A stretch of DNA of 64,000 bases from Erythrobacter donghaensis (GCF_002155425.1 NZ_MUYG01000007.1:248001-312000), one strand, 5' to 3'. Numbered from the stretch's first letter, positions 33,958-43,038 are shown. Numbers and translations are program-made. Notes: a model not told the origin generated them from the letters alone.

Positions 33958-36900
33958 ATGGAGCACGTGACTTCGAAACATATCGACGGGATCGCCGATC
34001 TCGTCGTGATCGCGCCGATCAAGGATGGCTTCATCAAGGCCTTCGAGACGATGAGCTACGCCTCGCGGCTCGATCTTGCCGCCAACGCGCTCAACAAGCT
34101 CCGGGTCGCGGCGCGCGAATATGAGCGGGTGATGCCCTTCAGCGACGTCACCGAGCGGATCCTCAGCCTGCTCGATTTCCGCGTCGGGGTGATCGACCGC
34201 GACCTGTTCGGGCTTGCGCGCGGCAATGACCAGACGCTGACGCTGACCCCGCGCCGCTACCTGTATCTCACCGCCACCTTCGAAGGCGGGTTCGAGCCAT
34301 ATATGCGCCAGATCTGGCGCCCGCTCGGCCCGTTTCTCGACCTGCTGTTCTGCAATTGCGAGGGCTATGTCACCGCCACCGAGCACGGGTTCGAGGAATA
34401 TATCCAGTGGGTGCGCGACAACCAGATGGACAGCGCGATCTTCTACAACACCACCGGGCTGGGGGTGCGGGATCACAAATATCTGAGCGCGCTGGAACGG
34501 GCCGAACGCAGCGGGGCGGGGGACGTGGCGCGCGCCGGGCTGACGATGGCGCACCCCGAAGACGATGCGCTGCACACCCGCATGGCGCATCCGCGCAAGA
34601 CCACCGAGCTTGCCTTCGAAGCGCTCAACGTGCTGCACAAGCTCGCCGATTTCTACCCGCCCGAATGGATGACCGGCCCCATCGGGGAGCCCGAGCGCGA
34701 AAATGAAGGCCACCGCCTGCTGCGGGTGACGCGCGACATTCTGCTGGGGTTCGATCCGGTGCTGGCCGGGATCGAGGCGGCGGCGGCGGCCGATCCGCAA
34801 GGGCCGGAGGCGCTGTTGCTCAGGGCCTATGCCGTGCCGCTCGACTGGTATCGCACCGGGCGGGCCTATGTCGATGCGCTGGATGCCGCGGCGCTCCCGC
34901 CGCCCGATCCGGCCTTCGACCGCAAGGAAGTGCAGGCCGGAATCCTGCGCGCCCACGGCACCCGCACCGCGCCTGCCGATCAGGGCGCGCTGATGCTGCT
35001 GAGCGTGCGCGACGCCGAGGGCGCGCGCGATTTCATCCGCACACTGATGCAGAGCGGCGTGCTGCGGTTTGAAGGCGATCCGCCGGGCGACCCCGCGGCG
35101 CTGGCGGGCAATATCGCCTTCACGCCGCAGGGACTCGTCGAGATGGGCATGGCGCCGGACACGCTCGACCGTTTCCCCAAGGAGTTCCGCGAAGGGCTGG
35201 CGCAGCGCAGCGGGCTGGTGGGCGACATGCGCGAGAACCATCCCCGCAACTGGATGCTGCCCGAACGCAACGGCCCCCCGCTGATGGGGCTGGTGCCCGA
35301 TGATCTGCGCCTCCCGCCGGTACAGCTGGAAGAGGTCGACATCGTCCTCCAGCTGCGCGGGCAGGGTCCCGACCGCGCCGCCTTCCGCAGCGCGGCGCTG
35401 GCGCTGGTGCGGCAGGCGGGGGCGGCGGTGACGCTCGAGGCGGTCGACTGGCTCCACGCCAAGTTCGACGAGGAAGGGCGGTTCCGCGAACATTTCGGCT
35501 TCATGGACGGGATCAGCCAGCCACGCCCGCGCTTGCCCGATGCCCCCGGCTACGGCCTGCACCGCGACCGTGTGGCGCTTGGCGAGGTGCTGGCGGGCTA
35601 TGGCAATGATCGCGGCGACGGCCCGCCCGATGAATTCCGCACCCTCGATGCCGAGGATCGCCCGCTGGATTACAACACCCATTGGCGCAGCCCGCACCGC
35701 AAGGAGGCGCTCGCCTTCCAGAAGAACGGCAGCTTTCTGGTGGTGCGCAAGATCGGCACCAATGTCGCCGCCTTCGACGCCTGGCTCGATGCGCACAAGC
35801 ACGCCATCGCCGCCGCCACCGGCTGGACCGAGGTCGAGGCCCGCGCGCGGCTGAAGGCAGCGGTGATGGGGCGCGACGAGGCCGGCAGGCCGCTCGCCGA
35901 CACGGTCTCGCCCGATCTCAACGATTTCGATTTCCGGGGCGATGCCGATGGCCTGCGCTGCCCCCATGCGGCCCATATCCGCCGCGCCAACCCGCGCCGC
36001 ACCGAACGCGGGCTCGCCGCCCCGGTCGAGGTCCGCCGCGAGCATGACCGCCCGACCCCGCGCCTGCTGCGCCGGGGGATGCTGTTCGGCGAGGACACCG
36101 ATGCCGCGCCCGGGATGATGTTCATGGCCTATGTTTCCAGCATTTCCGAACAATACGAGGTGATCCAGCGCTGGCTCAACGGCGGCAATCCGACCGATGT
36201 CGCTTCGGCCAACAACGACCCGCTGACCGGCGTGTGCCCGCGCGCCGGCGAAGGCGCGTTCCGCTTCGTGGCGCACCGTGCCGATGCCTCCGGGCGGCGC
36301 GAGCCGGTGGTGCTGAGCCTTCCGCTGCCCGTGCCCGATCAGCCGCAAGGCAGCCTGTCGGAGCCGGGCCGACACCCCTTCACGCCGCTCTATTGGGGGC
36401 TCTACACCTTCGCCCCGGCGCGTGCGGCGCTGACCGCGATGACCGAGGAATGGCAGGGCAGCTACCGCCCGCTCGGCCCGCTGCGCGGTGCGGACATCGG
36501 CGCGCCGCAGATCAGCCGGGTGATGCAGATCGCCAACGAGACGGTGCGCGGCGGGGAGTGGAAGCGGCTGCTCGACGATTTCCTGACCAAGGACCCGGCC
36601 GAAAACGGCATCAGCCCGCATGTCTGGGAAGCGATCCGCACCGCGGCGGGGGGCGTGGTGAATTGCCGCGCGCCGATGACCAAGGGGCCGAACAAGGCGC
36701 TGATGGCGTCAGCCCGCGCGCTGTCCGATCAGCCGGTCTGCACCGAGCAGTGGCGCAATCCTTCGTGGGATCACCAGAACGTGATCATCGCCGGGGGGAT
36801 GCATCAGGTGATGCGGGTGCTGGCCGACTGGGACAATTTCACCAATGAGGAACAGCTGCGGCGGGTCAGCCCCAATGCCGGGCCGATCTATGTCACCCAG

Positions 36901-38100
36901 CAGCCCGATGATCGCTATATCTGCCTGTCCGGCACCCACGACTATCCCGGCCCCGACGGCACCACGAAGCAGCAGAAGCTGAATTACCACGCCGAATCCG
37001 CCGCCACCAACACCGCGCTCCTCGCTTATCCCGAGGCCGATGCCTTCCGCGCGGGCTATGCCGCCGGGCGCGCGGTGCTCGACCAGCGCAAGGCGGCGGC
37101 CCGCGCGCTGAAGCGCACCTCGTTCAAGCTCGAGATGCGGCGCGAATATCTCCAGCCCGCGCTCGCCGGGGTCTGGCAGCTGTGGTACGGCCTGCCCGAC
37201 GAACAGGCGCTCCATGCCGGAAGCTGGTCGTGGAAGCGGATCGTCGAGACGGTGGCCGATTCCGCGACCGAGCGGTCCAAGGCGCTGTGTCCGGGGGACT
37301 TCATGGCGCCCTCGCGCGGGGCGGTGTTCCCGCGGCCCAATGCCTCGATCCGCGATTTCGCGCAGATGCACGGCACCGCGATCCTCAAGGCCGGGCGGAT
37401 GTTCGTCGCCCGTCACCGCGCCGATCCGAGCCTGCCGCGCACCCCGCTGATCCAGACGCTGTTCGACAAGACCCCGGACGATGAAGTGCTGGCCCGCAAT
37501 ATCATCGGCAGCATGATCGGGGCGATCCCGCCGATGGAGGCGAACATGCGCAACGTGCTGTTCGAATGGCTCACCAGCGGGCGGTTGTGGCGGCATCAGG
37601 CGGCGCTGGTGCAGGCGCTGGCGGGGCGCTCACCCGAGACTTGCGCGGACGAGGCGCTTGCCGTGCTGGCGGTGCCGGTGGCGCAGGCGATGTGCATCCG
37701 CCCCGCGCCCGACGTGCTGTTCCGCACCGCCAAGCGCCCCGTCACCATCCGGCGCGATCCCGCCTGCGGAGAGCCCGACGTGACCGCCGAGGAAGGCGAC
37801 ATGGTGGTCGTCAGCCTCGCTTCGGCGAGCCAGGGCGCGCTCTGCGCCGATCCCACCGGTGCATCGGGGATCGACGTGATCTTCGGCGGGCGGCGGGCGA
37901 AGGGCTGGCAGGGCTACCGGCTGGGCGATGACGGCACGGTGCTGCCCGATCCCGACGCCAGCGACGAAGAGCCGGTCCACGCCTGCCCCGCGCAGGCGAT
38001 GGCGATGGGCGGGATGAAGGGCATTCTCGCCGCGCTGCTGGAGGCCGGGACGATCCAGGCGCTCCCCGCATCGTTGATCCTGCGCATCAGCGACTGGTGA
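33958..38100 (+). CDS. three-domain haem protein: alpha/beta-barrel domain, DyP-type peroxidase, P450-like domain
   Basis: A 1380-residue protein. Residues 1-200 form an alpha+beta domain (DLVVIAPIKDGFIKAFETM, RYLYLTATFEGG) resembling a DyP ferredoxin-like half. Residues ~310-830 are a DyP-type peroxidase: catalytic Asp 517 in GFMDGISQP, proximal haem His 673 in CPHAAHIRRANPR, and an RRGMLFG block (705-711) near the expected distal arginine. Residues ~930-1380 look like cytochrome P450: an I-helix-like IIGSMIGAIPPMEANMRNV, GDMVVVSLASASQG, and a haem-thiolate candidate Cys 1343 in HACPAQAMAMGGMKG. The K-helix ExxR is not intact. Start fixed by GGGG upstream; no signal peptide, so cytoplasmic. 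It could oxidise a lipid or aromatic substrate in two steps, like fungal dioxygenase-P450 fusions; that is inference. It converges on the cyclase gene by 14 bases. Confidence 0.85.
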   Translation: MEHVTSKHIDGIADLVVIAPIKDGFIKAFETMSYASRLDLAANALNKLRVAAREYERVMPFSDVTERILSLLDFRVGVIDRDLFGLARGNDQTLTLTPRRYLYLTATFEGGFEPYMRQIWRPLGPFLDLLFCNCEGYVTATEHGFEEYIQWVRDNQMDSAIFYNTTGLGVRDHKYLSALERAERSGAGDVARAGLTMAHPEDDALHTRMAHPRKTTELAFEALNVLHKLADFYPPEWMTGPIGEPERENEGHRLLRVTRDILLGFDPVLAGIEAAAAADPQGPEALLLRAYAVPLDWYRTGRAYVDALDAAALPPPDPAFDRKEVQAGILRAHGTRTAPADQGALMLLSVRDAEGARDFIRTLMQSGVLRFEGDPPGDPAALAGNIAFTPQGLVEMGMAPDTLDRFPKEFREGLAQRSGLVGDMRENHPRNWMLPERNGPPLMGLVPDDLRLPPVQLEEVDIVLQLRGQGPDRAAFRSAALALVRQAGAAVTLEAVDWLHAKFDEEGRFREHFGFMDGISQPRPRLPDAPGYGLHRDRVALGEVLAGYGNDRGDGPPDEFRTLDAEDRPLDYNTHWRSPHRKEALAFQKNGSFLVVRKIGTNVAAFDAWLDAHKHAIAAATGWTEVEARARLKAAVMGRDEAGRPLADTVSPDLNDFDFRGDADGLRCPHAAHIRRANPRRTERGLAAPVEVRREHDRPTPRLLRRGMLFGEDTDAAPGMMFMAYVSSISEQYEVIQRWLNGGNPTDVASANNDPLTGVCPRAGEGAFRFVAHRADASGRREPVVLSLPLPVPDQPQGSLSEPGRHPFTPLYWGLYTFAPARAALTAMTEEWQGSYRPLGPLRGADIGAPQISRVMQIANETVRGGEWKRLLDDFLTKDPAENGISPHVWEAIRTAAGGVVNCRAPMTKGPNKALMASARALSDQPVCTEQWRNPSWDHQNVIIAGGMHQVMRVLADWDNFTNEEQLRRVSPNAGPIYVTQQPDDRYICLSGTHDYPGPDGTTKQQKLNYHAESAATNTALLAYPEADAFRAGYAAGRAVLDQRKAAARALKRTSFKLEMRREYLQPALAGVWQLWYGLPDEQALHAGSWSWKRIVETVADSATERSKALCPGDFMAPSRGAVFPRPNASIRDFAQMHGTAILKAGRMFVARHRADPSLPRTPLIQTLFDKTPDDEVLARNIIGSMIGAIPPMEANMRNVLFEWLTSGRLWRHQAALVQALAGRSPETCADEALAVLAVPVAQAMCIRPAPDVLFRTAKRPVTIRRDPACGEPDVTAEEGDMVVVSLASASQGALCADPTGASGIDVIFGGRRAKGWQGYRLGDDGTVLPDPDASDEEPVHACPAQAMAMGGMKGILAALLEAGTIQALPASLILRISDW

Positions 38101-40951
38101 AGGCGGGCATGTCCATCTGCGCGAAGGCGGCAATGGCGGCCTCGCGCAGGCGGGCGGCTTCGTCGGCTTGGCCCTGCGCGGCGAGGAGATCGGCGGCGAG
38201 CATGTCGTTATGCGCGGCTTCACTCGCCGAGATCCTCAGCGCAGCGGCGCGGCGGGCAAAGCCAAGGTAGCGCGCGGCGCGCTTCTGGTCGCCAGCCGCC
38301 AGCGCCGCGCGCGCCATCGCCCGCCAGCCCATCGCCTCGCCCAGCCGGTCGCCCGCAATCCGCGCGCGAGAGATCACCTGCCCCATATATTCGCGCGCGC
38401 GGGGGATATCGCCGACCGCGACCATCGCCTCGGCCACCCAGCCGAACACCATCGAGACGTGCTGCAGGCTGTTGCTGCCGGTCAGGAACTCGCGCGCCAC
38501 GGCCTCGAGCGCGGCGGCGTCCTGCGCCTCGCCGGTCAGCCGCCAGCGGGCATAGGCGGTCTGGGCGCGGGCGGTGCGGTTCTGCATCCGCGCGCGGCTG
38601 CGATGGCTGACCGCGATGACTGCGCCGGCCGCTTCCATCGCCGCTTCCCACGATCCTTGCGTGATCAGCGCGGCGGAGCGGTAGAGCAGGATGCTGGCGT
38701 TCATCGCGCTGGCGGGATCGGCGAGGACCCGGTCGGCCTCGGCAAACAGCGCTGCGGCGCGGGCGTGGTGGCCACTTTGCGCGTTGAGGAAGGCGAAGCC
38801 CGCATGGGCATAGGCAGCGACCTCGCGCTCGTTGCGGGTGCTGGCAGCGGCGAGGCGCGGCAGATCGGCCTCGAACTGCGCGGCGGCGGCGGCGACCTGG
38901 CCGCTGGCGAAGAGCGAATGCGCGCGCTTGGTGCGGATCAGCAGGATGTCGCTCTCGCGCCTGCTCGCCTCGGCCCGCGCCAGCGCGGCTTCGAGGTGCC
39001 GGACCGAGCGCTTCCCCAGCCCCACCCCATAGGCGATGAGCCCGAGCCAGTATTCGGCGCGCTGCATGTCGCGTGCCTGCCCATACACCGCCAGCACCTC
39101 ACGCAGCCGTTCGAGCACCGCGAGCTGATCGGGCGCGGGATCGACGATGCAGGCGAGGCCGAACTTGTTGAGCAGCGCCCAGCCCGCCTCGCGCTGCGCC
39201 TCGGGCGTGGGCAGGCGGCCGAGCAGATCGAGCGCGGCGAGGTAATGCCCCTGCGCCCGGTCAAGCGCGCCCGCCGTCAGCGCGGCATCCCCCGCCGCGA
39301 TCGCATAGGCGAGCCCCGTCGCCCCGCGCCCGGCGGCAACCGCGTGATAGGCCAGCGCATCGAGCAGCGCCTCGCGCCCGCGCGCCGCGCTCGCCGCCTC
39401 GAGCACCGCCAGCACTTCGGCATGGAGCAGCCGGCGCTCGTCACGGCCCAGTCCGGCATAGAGCGCATCGCGGGTCAGCCCGTGCTTGAAGCGATAGGTG
39501 CCCGGCGTATCGCCCGGAAACAGGAAATCGACCGCCTGCAAGCGTTCCAGCTGTGCGGAATCGAGCGGGGCGCCGTGGAGGCTCTCGATTAGCCAGCCGG
39601 GGACGATGTGCCCGATCACCGCCGCCAGCTTGAGCAGGTCGCGGTCGGCGCGCTCCAGCCGGTCGAAGCGCGATTGCACCGCCTGATCGAACCACGCCCC
39701 ACGCGGATCGCGATCGGGCGCGGCGGTGCCGGTGGCGAAGGCGTGGCACAATTCCTCGATCAGCAGCGGCGACCCGCCCGAGGCGCGCTCGATCCGGTCG
39801 ACCACGAAGGGATCGGGTGAGGCAAGCAGCGCCTCGATCGCCGCCAGCGTCGCGTCGCGGCCCAGCGGGGCGAGCGCCAACACCTCGGCCTCGCCGCTGT
39901 CGGGAAAGTCGAAGCCGCTCTCGCGCGAGGCGAGCACGCAGGCGAGCCGCGCGGGATCGGCATCGCGCAGCAGATCGGCGAGGAAATCGCGGCTGGCATC
40001 GTCGGCCCATTGCCAGTCGTCGATTACCAGCAGCACCTGCTGGCCCGTCAGCAGGGCGGCACGCACCGCTTCGGGCGTGTCTGCACAAAGCGGCTCGCCC
40101 GGCAGGCTGGCAGCGGCCTGGGCAAAGGCCTGCAAGGGGCGCGCGCTGAGATAGGCCTCGCAATAGCCCGGCGCGACGCTCCATCCGGCGGCGGCGGCAT
40201 GGGCGGCGATGCGCGACAGAAAGCGGCTCTTGCCGATCCCCGCCGGGCCATGCAGCCCGAGCACCGCCGGGCGGCTGCGGCGCGCGGCGAGCCAGCGGGT
40301 GAAGCTCTCCCATTCCCCGTCGCGTCCCTGAAACGGGGTCAGCCCGGCCCGCGCGCGCGCCTCGAACCGCCGGGCGATGCCGCTGCGCCCGGTGACGGCG
40401 AGGCATTCGAGCGGCGTCTGGTGCCCCCGCGGATGGATCGCGCGGGCTTCGGCGACGGTGAAGAAATGCCGCTCGGCCCCCAGCGTCTCGGCGCTGACGA
40501 GGATTTCGCCCGGCGCGGCGGCATCGCACACGCGCGCCGCGACATTGGTGGCATCGCCCAGCACCTCGTACTTGCCGCGCACCAGATCGCCTTCGCGGAT
40601 CAGCACCATCCCGGCGTGGATCCCGCTGTGCAGCTTGAGCGGCAGGTCGCTCGTCCCGAACACCGCCGCGATCGCCGCCATCGCGGCGTGCATGTCGAGC
40701 GCGGCCTCGGTGGCGCGGCGGCCCGCGTCCTCGTGGACATCGGGATAGCCGAACAGGCAGAGCATCCCGTCGCCATCGACCCGCAGGATATCGCCGCCAT
40801 GCGCCGGGATCACCCGGTGCGCGATCGCGCGGATCTGCTCGATCACTTCGACGAACTGCTCCGGCTCCAGCCCGGCGGCGAGCGCCGTGGAGTTGGTCAG
40901 GTCGGAAAACAGGAGGGTGGCGAGACGCCGTTCCTGCCGGATGGCCTGCAT
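38087..40951 (-). CDS. class III nucleotide cyclase fused to AAA ATPase and TPR-like domain
   Basis: A 954-residue protein. Residues ~10-165 are a class III adenylate/guanylate cyclase domain: metal-binding Asp 17 (FSDLTNS) and Asp 61 (RVDGDGM), and the ribose-binding block GDATNVAAR (132-140). Residues ~205-480 are an AAA/NTPase domain with P-loop GPAGIGKS (235-242) and Walker B LLVIDDWQWAD. The rest is helical, TPR-like. Such proteins act as signal-integrating cyclases. The start shares one base with the stop of the Crp-type gene (TGATG), so the presumed cAMP maker and reader are made together. Confidence 0.9.
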   Translation of the reverse strand: MQAIRQERRLATLLFSDLTNSTALAAGLEPEQFVEVIEQIRAIAHRVIPAHGGDILRVDGDGMLCLFGYPDVHEDAGRRATEAALDMHAAMAAIAAVFGTSDLPLKLHSGIHAGMVLIREGDLVRGKYEVLGDATNVAARVCDAAAPGEILVSAETLGAERHFFTVAEARAIHPRGHQTPLECLAVTGRSGIARRFEARARAGLTPFQGRDGEWESFTRWLAARRSRPAVLGLHGPAGIGKSRFLSRIAAHAAAAGWSVAPGYCEAYLSARPLQAFAQAAASLPGEPLCADTPEAVRAALLTGQQVLLVIDDWQWADDASRDFLADLLRDADPARLACVLASRESGFDFPDSGEAEVLALAPLGRDATLAAIEALLASPDPFVVDRIERASGGSPLLIEELCHAFATGTAAPDRDPRGAWFDQAVQSRFDRLERADRDLLKLAAVIGHIVPGWLIESLHGAPLDSAQLERLQAVDFLFPGDTPGTYRFKHGLTRDALYAGLGRDERRLLHAEVLAVLEAASAARGREALLDALAYHAVAAGRGATGLAYAIAAGDAALTAGALDRAQGHYLAALDLLGRLPTPEAQREAGWALLNKFGLACIVDPAPDQLAVLERLREVLAVYGQARDMQRAEYWLGLIAYGVGLGKRSVRHLEAALARAEASRRESDILLIRTKRAHSLFASGQVAAAAAQFEADLPRLAAASTRNEREVAAYAHAGFAFLNAQSGHHARAAALFAEADRVLADPASAMNASILLYRSAALITQGSWEAAMEAAGAVIAVSHRSRARMQNRTARAQTAYARWRLTGEAQDAAALEAVAREFLTGSNSLQHVSMVFGWVAEAMVAVGDIPRAREYMGQVISRARIAGDRLGEAMGWRAMARAALAAGDQKRAARYLGFARRAAALRISASEAAHNDMLAADLLAAQGQADEAARLREAAIAAFAQMDMPAFTSR

Positions 40952-41646
40952 CAGCGCGCCAGCCTTTCGTGCAGCGCCGCCAGCCCGGCGCGCGACACCA
41001 CCACCAGCTTGCGCCCGGTTTGCACGACCAGCCCGTCGCGCGCCAGCTGACGCAATTCGCGCGTCACTGCCTCGCGGTGGGTGCCGATCCGGGCGGCGAG
41101 ATCGGCATGGGTCGGCATCCGCGCGATTTCGGCGCGGTCATCGTCATGGCCCGTGGCGGCAGCGATCCGCAGCAGCTCGCTCACCAGCCGCGCGGCGACC
41201 GGCTGCGAGGCGAGCTCGACCGACTTGTCGGAAAGGTTGCGCACCCGCGACACCAGCTGCGCTGACATCCAGAAGCCCGCGCCCGGCACCTCGACCAGAA
41301 AGCTGCGGAACGCCGCCGCCGAGATCAGCACCAGCACCGCATCTTCGATGACGGTGACATTGGCCGAGCGTGGGCCCCCGTCGATCGCCGCCAGCTCACC
41401 GAACAGCCGCCCCGGCCCCATGTCGCGCAAGATCGTCTCACGCCCGTTGGCCGAGAACACCGAGATATTCACACGGCCCGATTCGATCAGATAGACATCG
41501 CTTGCCTCTGACCCTTGCGCGATCAGCATCTGACCTTTGCGCGCATGAATGCGCTTGCCCCGCGCGGCGAAAGCCTCTGCCAGCGCGGGCGGGAGGGTCT
41601 CTTCAGCGTCGAGCCCGGCGATGGCGACTTGTCTGATGGTTTCCAT
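40951..41646 (-). CDS. Crp/Fnr-family regulator with cAMP-type binding pocket
   Basis: A 231-residue regulator. The cyclic-nucleotide domain carries the phosphate-binding cassette FGELAAIDGGPRSA (82-95) with the Glu 84 and Arg 93 that contact cAMP in Crp. A C-helix (AGFWMSAQLVSRVRNL) is followed by a helix-turn-helix (THADLAARIGTHREAVTRELRQL) keeping the R-E-x-x-x-R pattern of Crp's recognition helix. No N-terminal cysteine cluster is present, so it is not an oxygen-sensing Fnr. ATG at 41646 chosen from the domain start. It heads the operon with the cyclase gene and is divergent from the 41796 gene. Confidence 0.93.
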   Translation of the reverse strand: METIRQVAIAGLDAEETLPPALAEAFAARGKRIHARKGQMLIAQGSEASDVYLIESGRVNISVFSANGRETILRDMGPGRLFGELAAIDGGPRSANVTVIEDAVLVLISAAAFRSFLVEVPGAGFWMSAQLVSRVRNLSDKSVELASQPVAARLVSELLRIAAATGHDDDRAEIARMPTHADLAARIGTHREAVTRELRQLARDGLVVQTGRKLVVVSRAGLAALHERLAR

Positions 41647-41672
41647 AAGGCGCCCCCGCACACCTGCCCTTC

Positions 41673-41694
41673 GCAAATGCACAAATGTGCGTTT
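41673..41694. promoter_or_regulatory. operator candidate between the Crp-type gene and the divergent gene
   Basis: AAATGCAC (41675-41682) pairs with GTGCGTTT (41687-41694) with one mismatch across AAAT. It contains CAAATGC at 41674-41680, also found at 33837-33843. It lies 27 bases upstream of the regulator's ATG and about 100 bases before the divergent gene, the usual place for autoregulation. Confidence 0.45.
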
Positions 41695-41795
41695 CAGCAC
41701 AAGACCCCTGTGAGGAATGCCGCCGCGCGGGTACGCGGGTTGCGGCATGGTTGCGCCGCAGTCAGCGCCGCTCCGGCGCGTCATGGGGGGACGAG

Positions 41796-42311
41796 ATGTC
41801 GAGCACCTTGAGCATCTGGCATGCCGCACCGGGGGCGCTGGCTGTGACGATCAAGCCGCTGCGGCCCTTCATCCCCAAGCCGCGCCTGTCGCTGATCTCT
41901 CCCAGCGAGGAACGCGATTTCGCCTTCCAGCCCGACGATACGGGCCTCACCGCCGTCATCCCCGAAGCTGCGGTCGAACAGCTGATGCGCGGGGCGGGCA
42001 CGCCCGGCGGGGCGCATCTGGTGCTCGGCGTGCGAGCCCTGTTCGAGCCCGGCGCACCGACCCGGCGGTGGCAATGGGGCATCCGGCTGGCCCAGGATGG
42101 CGCTGCGCTGACCTGCTACGGCAGCAACCGCATCTCCATGCCCGCCGATGCCGAGGGCTTCGTGCGCTCGGCGGTGCGCGCCTTCCCGCACAAGCGCACC
42201 TATGCCTTCGACGAGTGGGAGCTGGCCTTGCAGGACGCGGCGCAGGACCCAGCAGCACCCGGTGCATCGTGGCAGCAATCGCAACCCCTGGCGGCCTGTG
42301 CTGGTCGCTGA
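41796..42311 (+). CDS. hypothetical protein next to a solitary ABC ATPase
   Basis: A 171-residue soluble protein (MSSTLSIWHAAPGALAVTIKPL). It shows no signal peptide or membrane helix and two cysteines, one in the last residues. The ATG is preceded by GGGGGGA. The end overlaps the ABC ATPase gene by 14 bases. I do not recognise a family. Divergent from the crp-cyclase operon, it may be controlled by the same operator and belong to the DyP-P450 locus. Confidence 0.65.
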   Translation: MSSTLSIWHAAPGALAVTIKPLRPFIPKPRLSLISPSEERDFAFQPDDTGLTAVIPEAAVEQLMRGAGTPGGAHLVLGVRALFEPGAPTRRWQWGIRLAQDGAALTCYGSNRISMPADAEGFVRSAVRAFPHKRTYAFDEWELALQDAAQDPAAPGASWQQSQPLAACAGR

Positions 42312-43008
42312 GGCTCCGGCGCACGATGCGTGCAACGACGCCGTGACCGGCTTTGCGCGCCCGCTGGTGCTCGACGGCATCGGCCACGCCGCCTCCGGAG
42401 CGCAGGGGCTTTCCCCGCTGACCGGCCCGCTCACCCGCCGCTTTGCGCCGGGCACCTTCCACGTCGTGGCGGGGCCTCCGGGCGCGGGGAAGACCACGCT
42501 GCTATCGATCCTCGCGCTGGCGCTGCGGCCGATGCAGGGGTCGGTGCTATGGGGTGAATTCAACCTCACCCGCCTGTCGAGCGCCGGGGCGGCGGCATGG
42601 CGACGGCAGAACCTCGGCCTGATCGCGCAGAGCCAGCAGACCGTCGGCGTGCTGACGGTGCGCGAGCATGTGCGCCTATCGGGCGTGCTGCGCGGCATGC
42701 CCGAGGCCGAGGCCGAGGGGCTTGCGCTGCTCGGGATGCTGGGGATGGGCCGGCGGCTGACCCAGTTCGGCGGAGAGCTTTCGGGCGCGGACAAGCAGCG
42801 CCTCGCCATCGCGCAGGCGCTGTGCGCGCGGCCCACGGTGCTGCTCGCCGACCAGCCGACCGCGGCGCTCGATCAGGCAAGTGCGGGTCTGGTGGCCGAT
42901 ACCTTGCGCGATTACGCGCGCGATCGCGGCGCGGTGGTGATCTGCGTCAGCCACGATCCGGTGGTGATTGAGGCTGCGGATGATCTGGTGATGTTGCGGA
43001 AGGGCTGA
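42298..43008 (+). CDS. solitary ABC-transporter-type ATPase with altered Walker B
   Basis: A 236-residue ABC ATPase of the LolD/MacB type. Walker A is GPPGAGKTT (59-67), the signature is LSGADKQR (161-168, normally LSGGQQQR) and Walker B is VLLADQP (181-187), where the catalytic glutamate (DEP) is replaced by Gln 186. The D-loop AALD and H-loop CVSHDP remain. No permease gene is adjacent. The GTG overlaps the preceding gene by 14 bases, so expression is coupled. It may be a slow or regulatory ATPase, or may use a permease elsewhere. Confidence 0.88.
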   Translation: MLVAEAPAHDACNDAVTGFARPLVLDGIGHAASGAQGLSPLTGPLTRRFAPGTFHVVAGPPGAGKTTLLSILALALRPMQGSVLWGEFNLTRLSSAGAAAWRRQNLGLIAQSQQTVGVLTVREHVRLSGVLRGMPEAEAEGLALLGMLGMGRRLTQFGGELSGADKQRLAIAQALCARPTVLLADQPTAALDQASAGLVADTLRDYARDRGAVVICVSHDPVVIEAADDLVMLRKG

Positions 43009-43038
43009 GGGGGTCTGCGGGTGTGGGCTTCGGAAGGG

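Noticed and set aside
33898..36621. A 907-residue open frame on the minus strand, antisense to the DyP-P450 gene
   Set aside because: It mirrors the third-codon GC bias of the sense gene, has no recognisable domain and is Arg/Ala/His-rich in the way of shadow frames; the sense strand carries clear DyP motifs.
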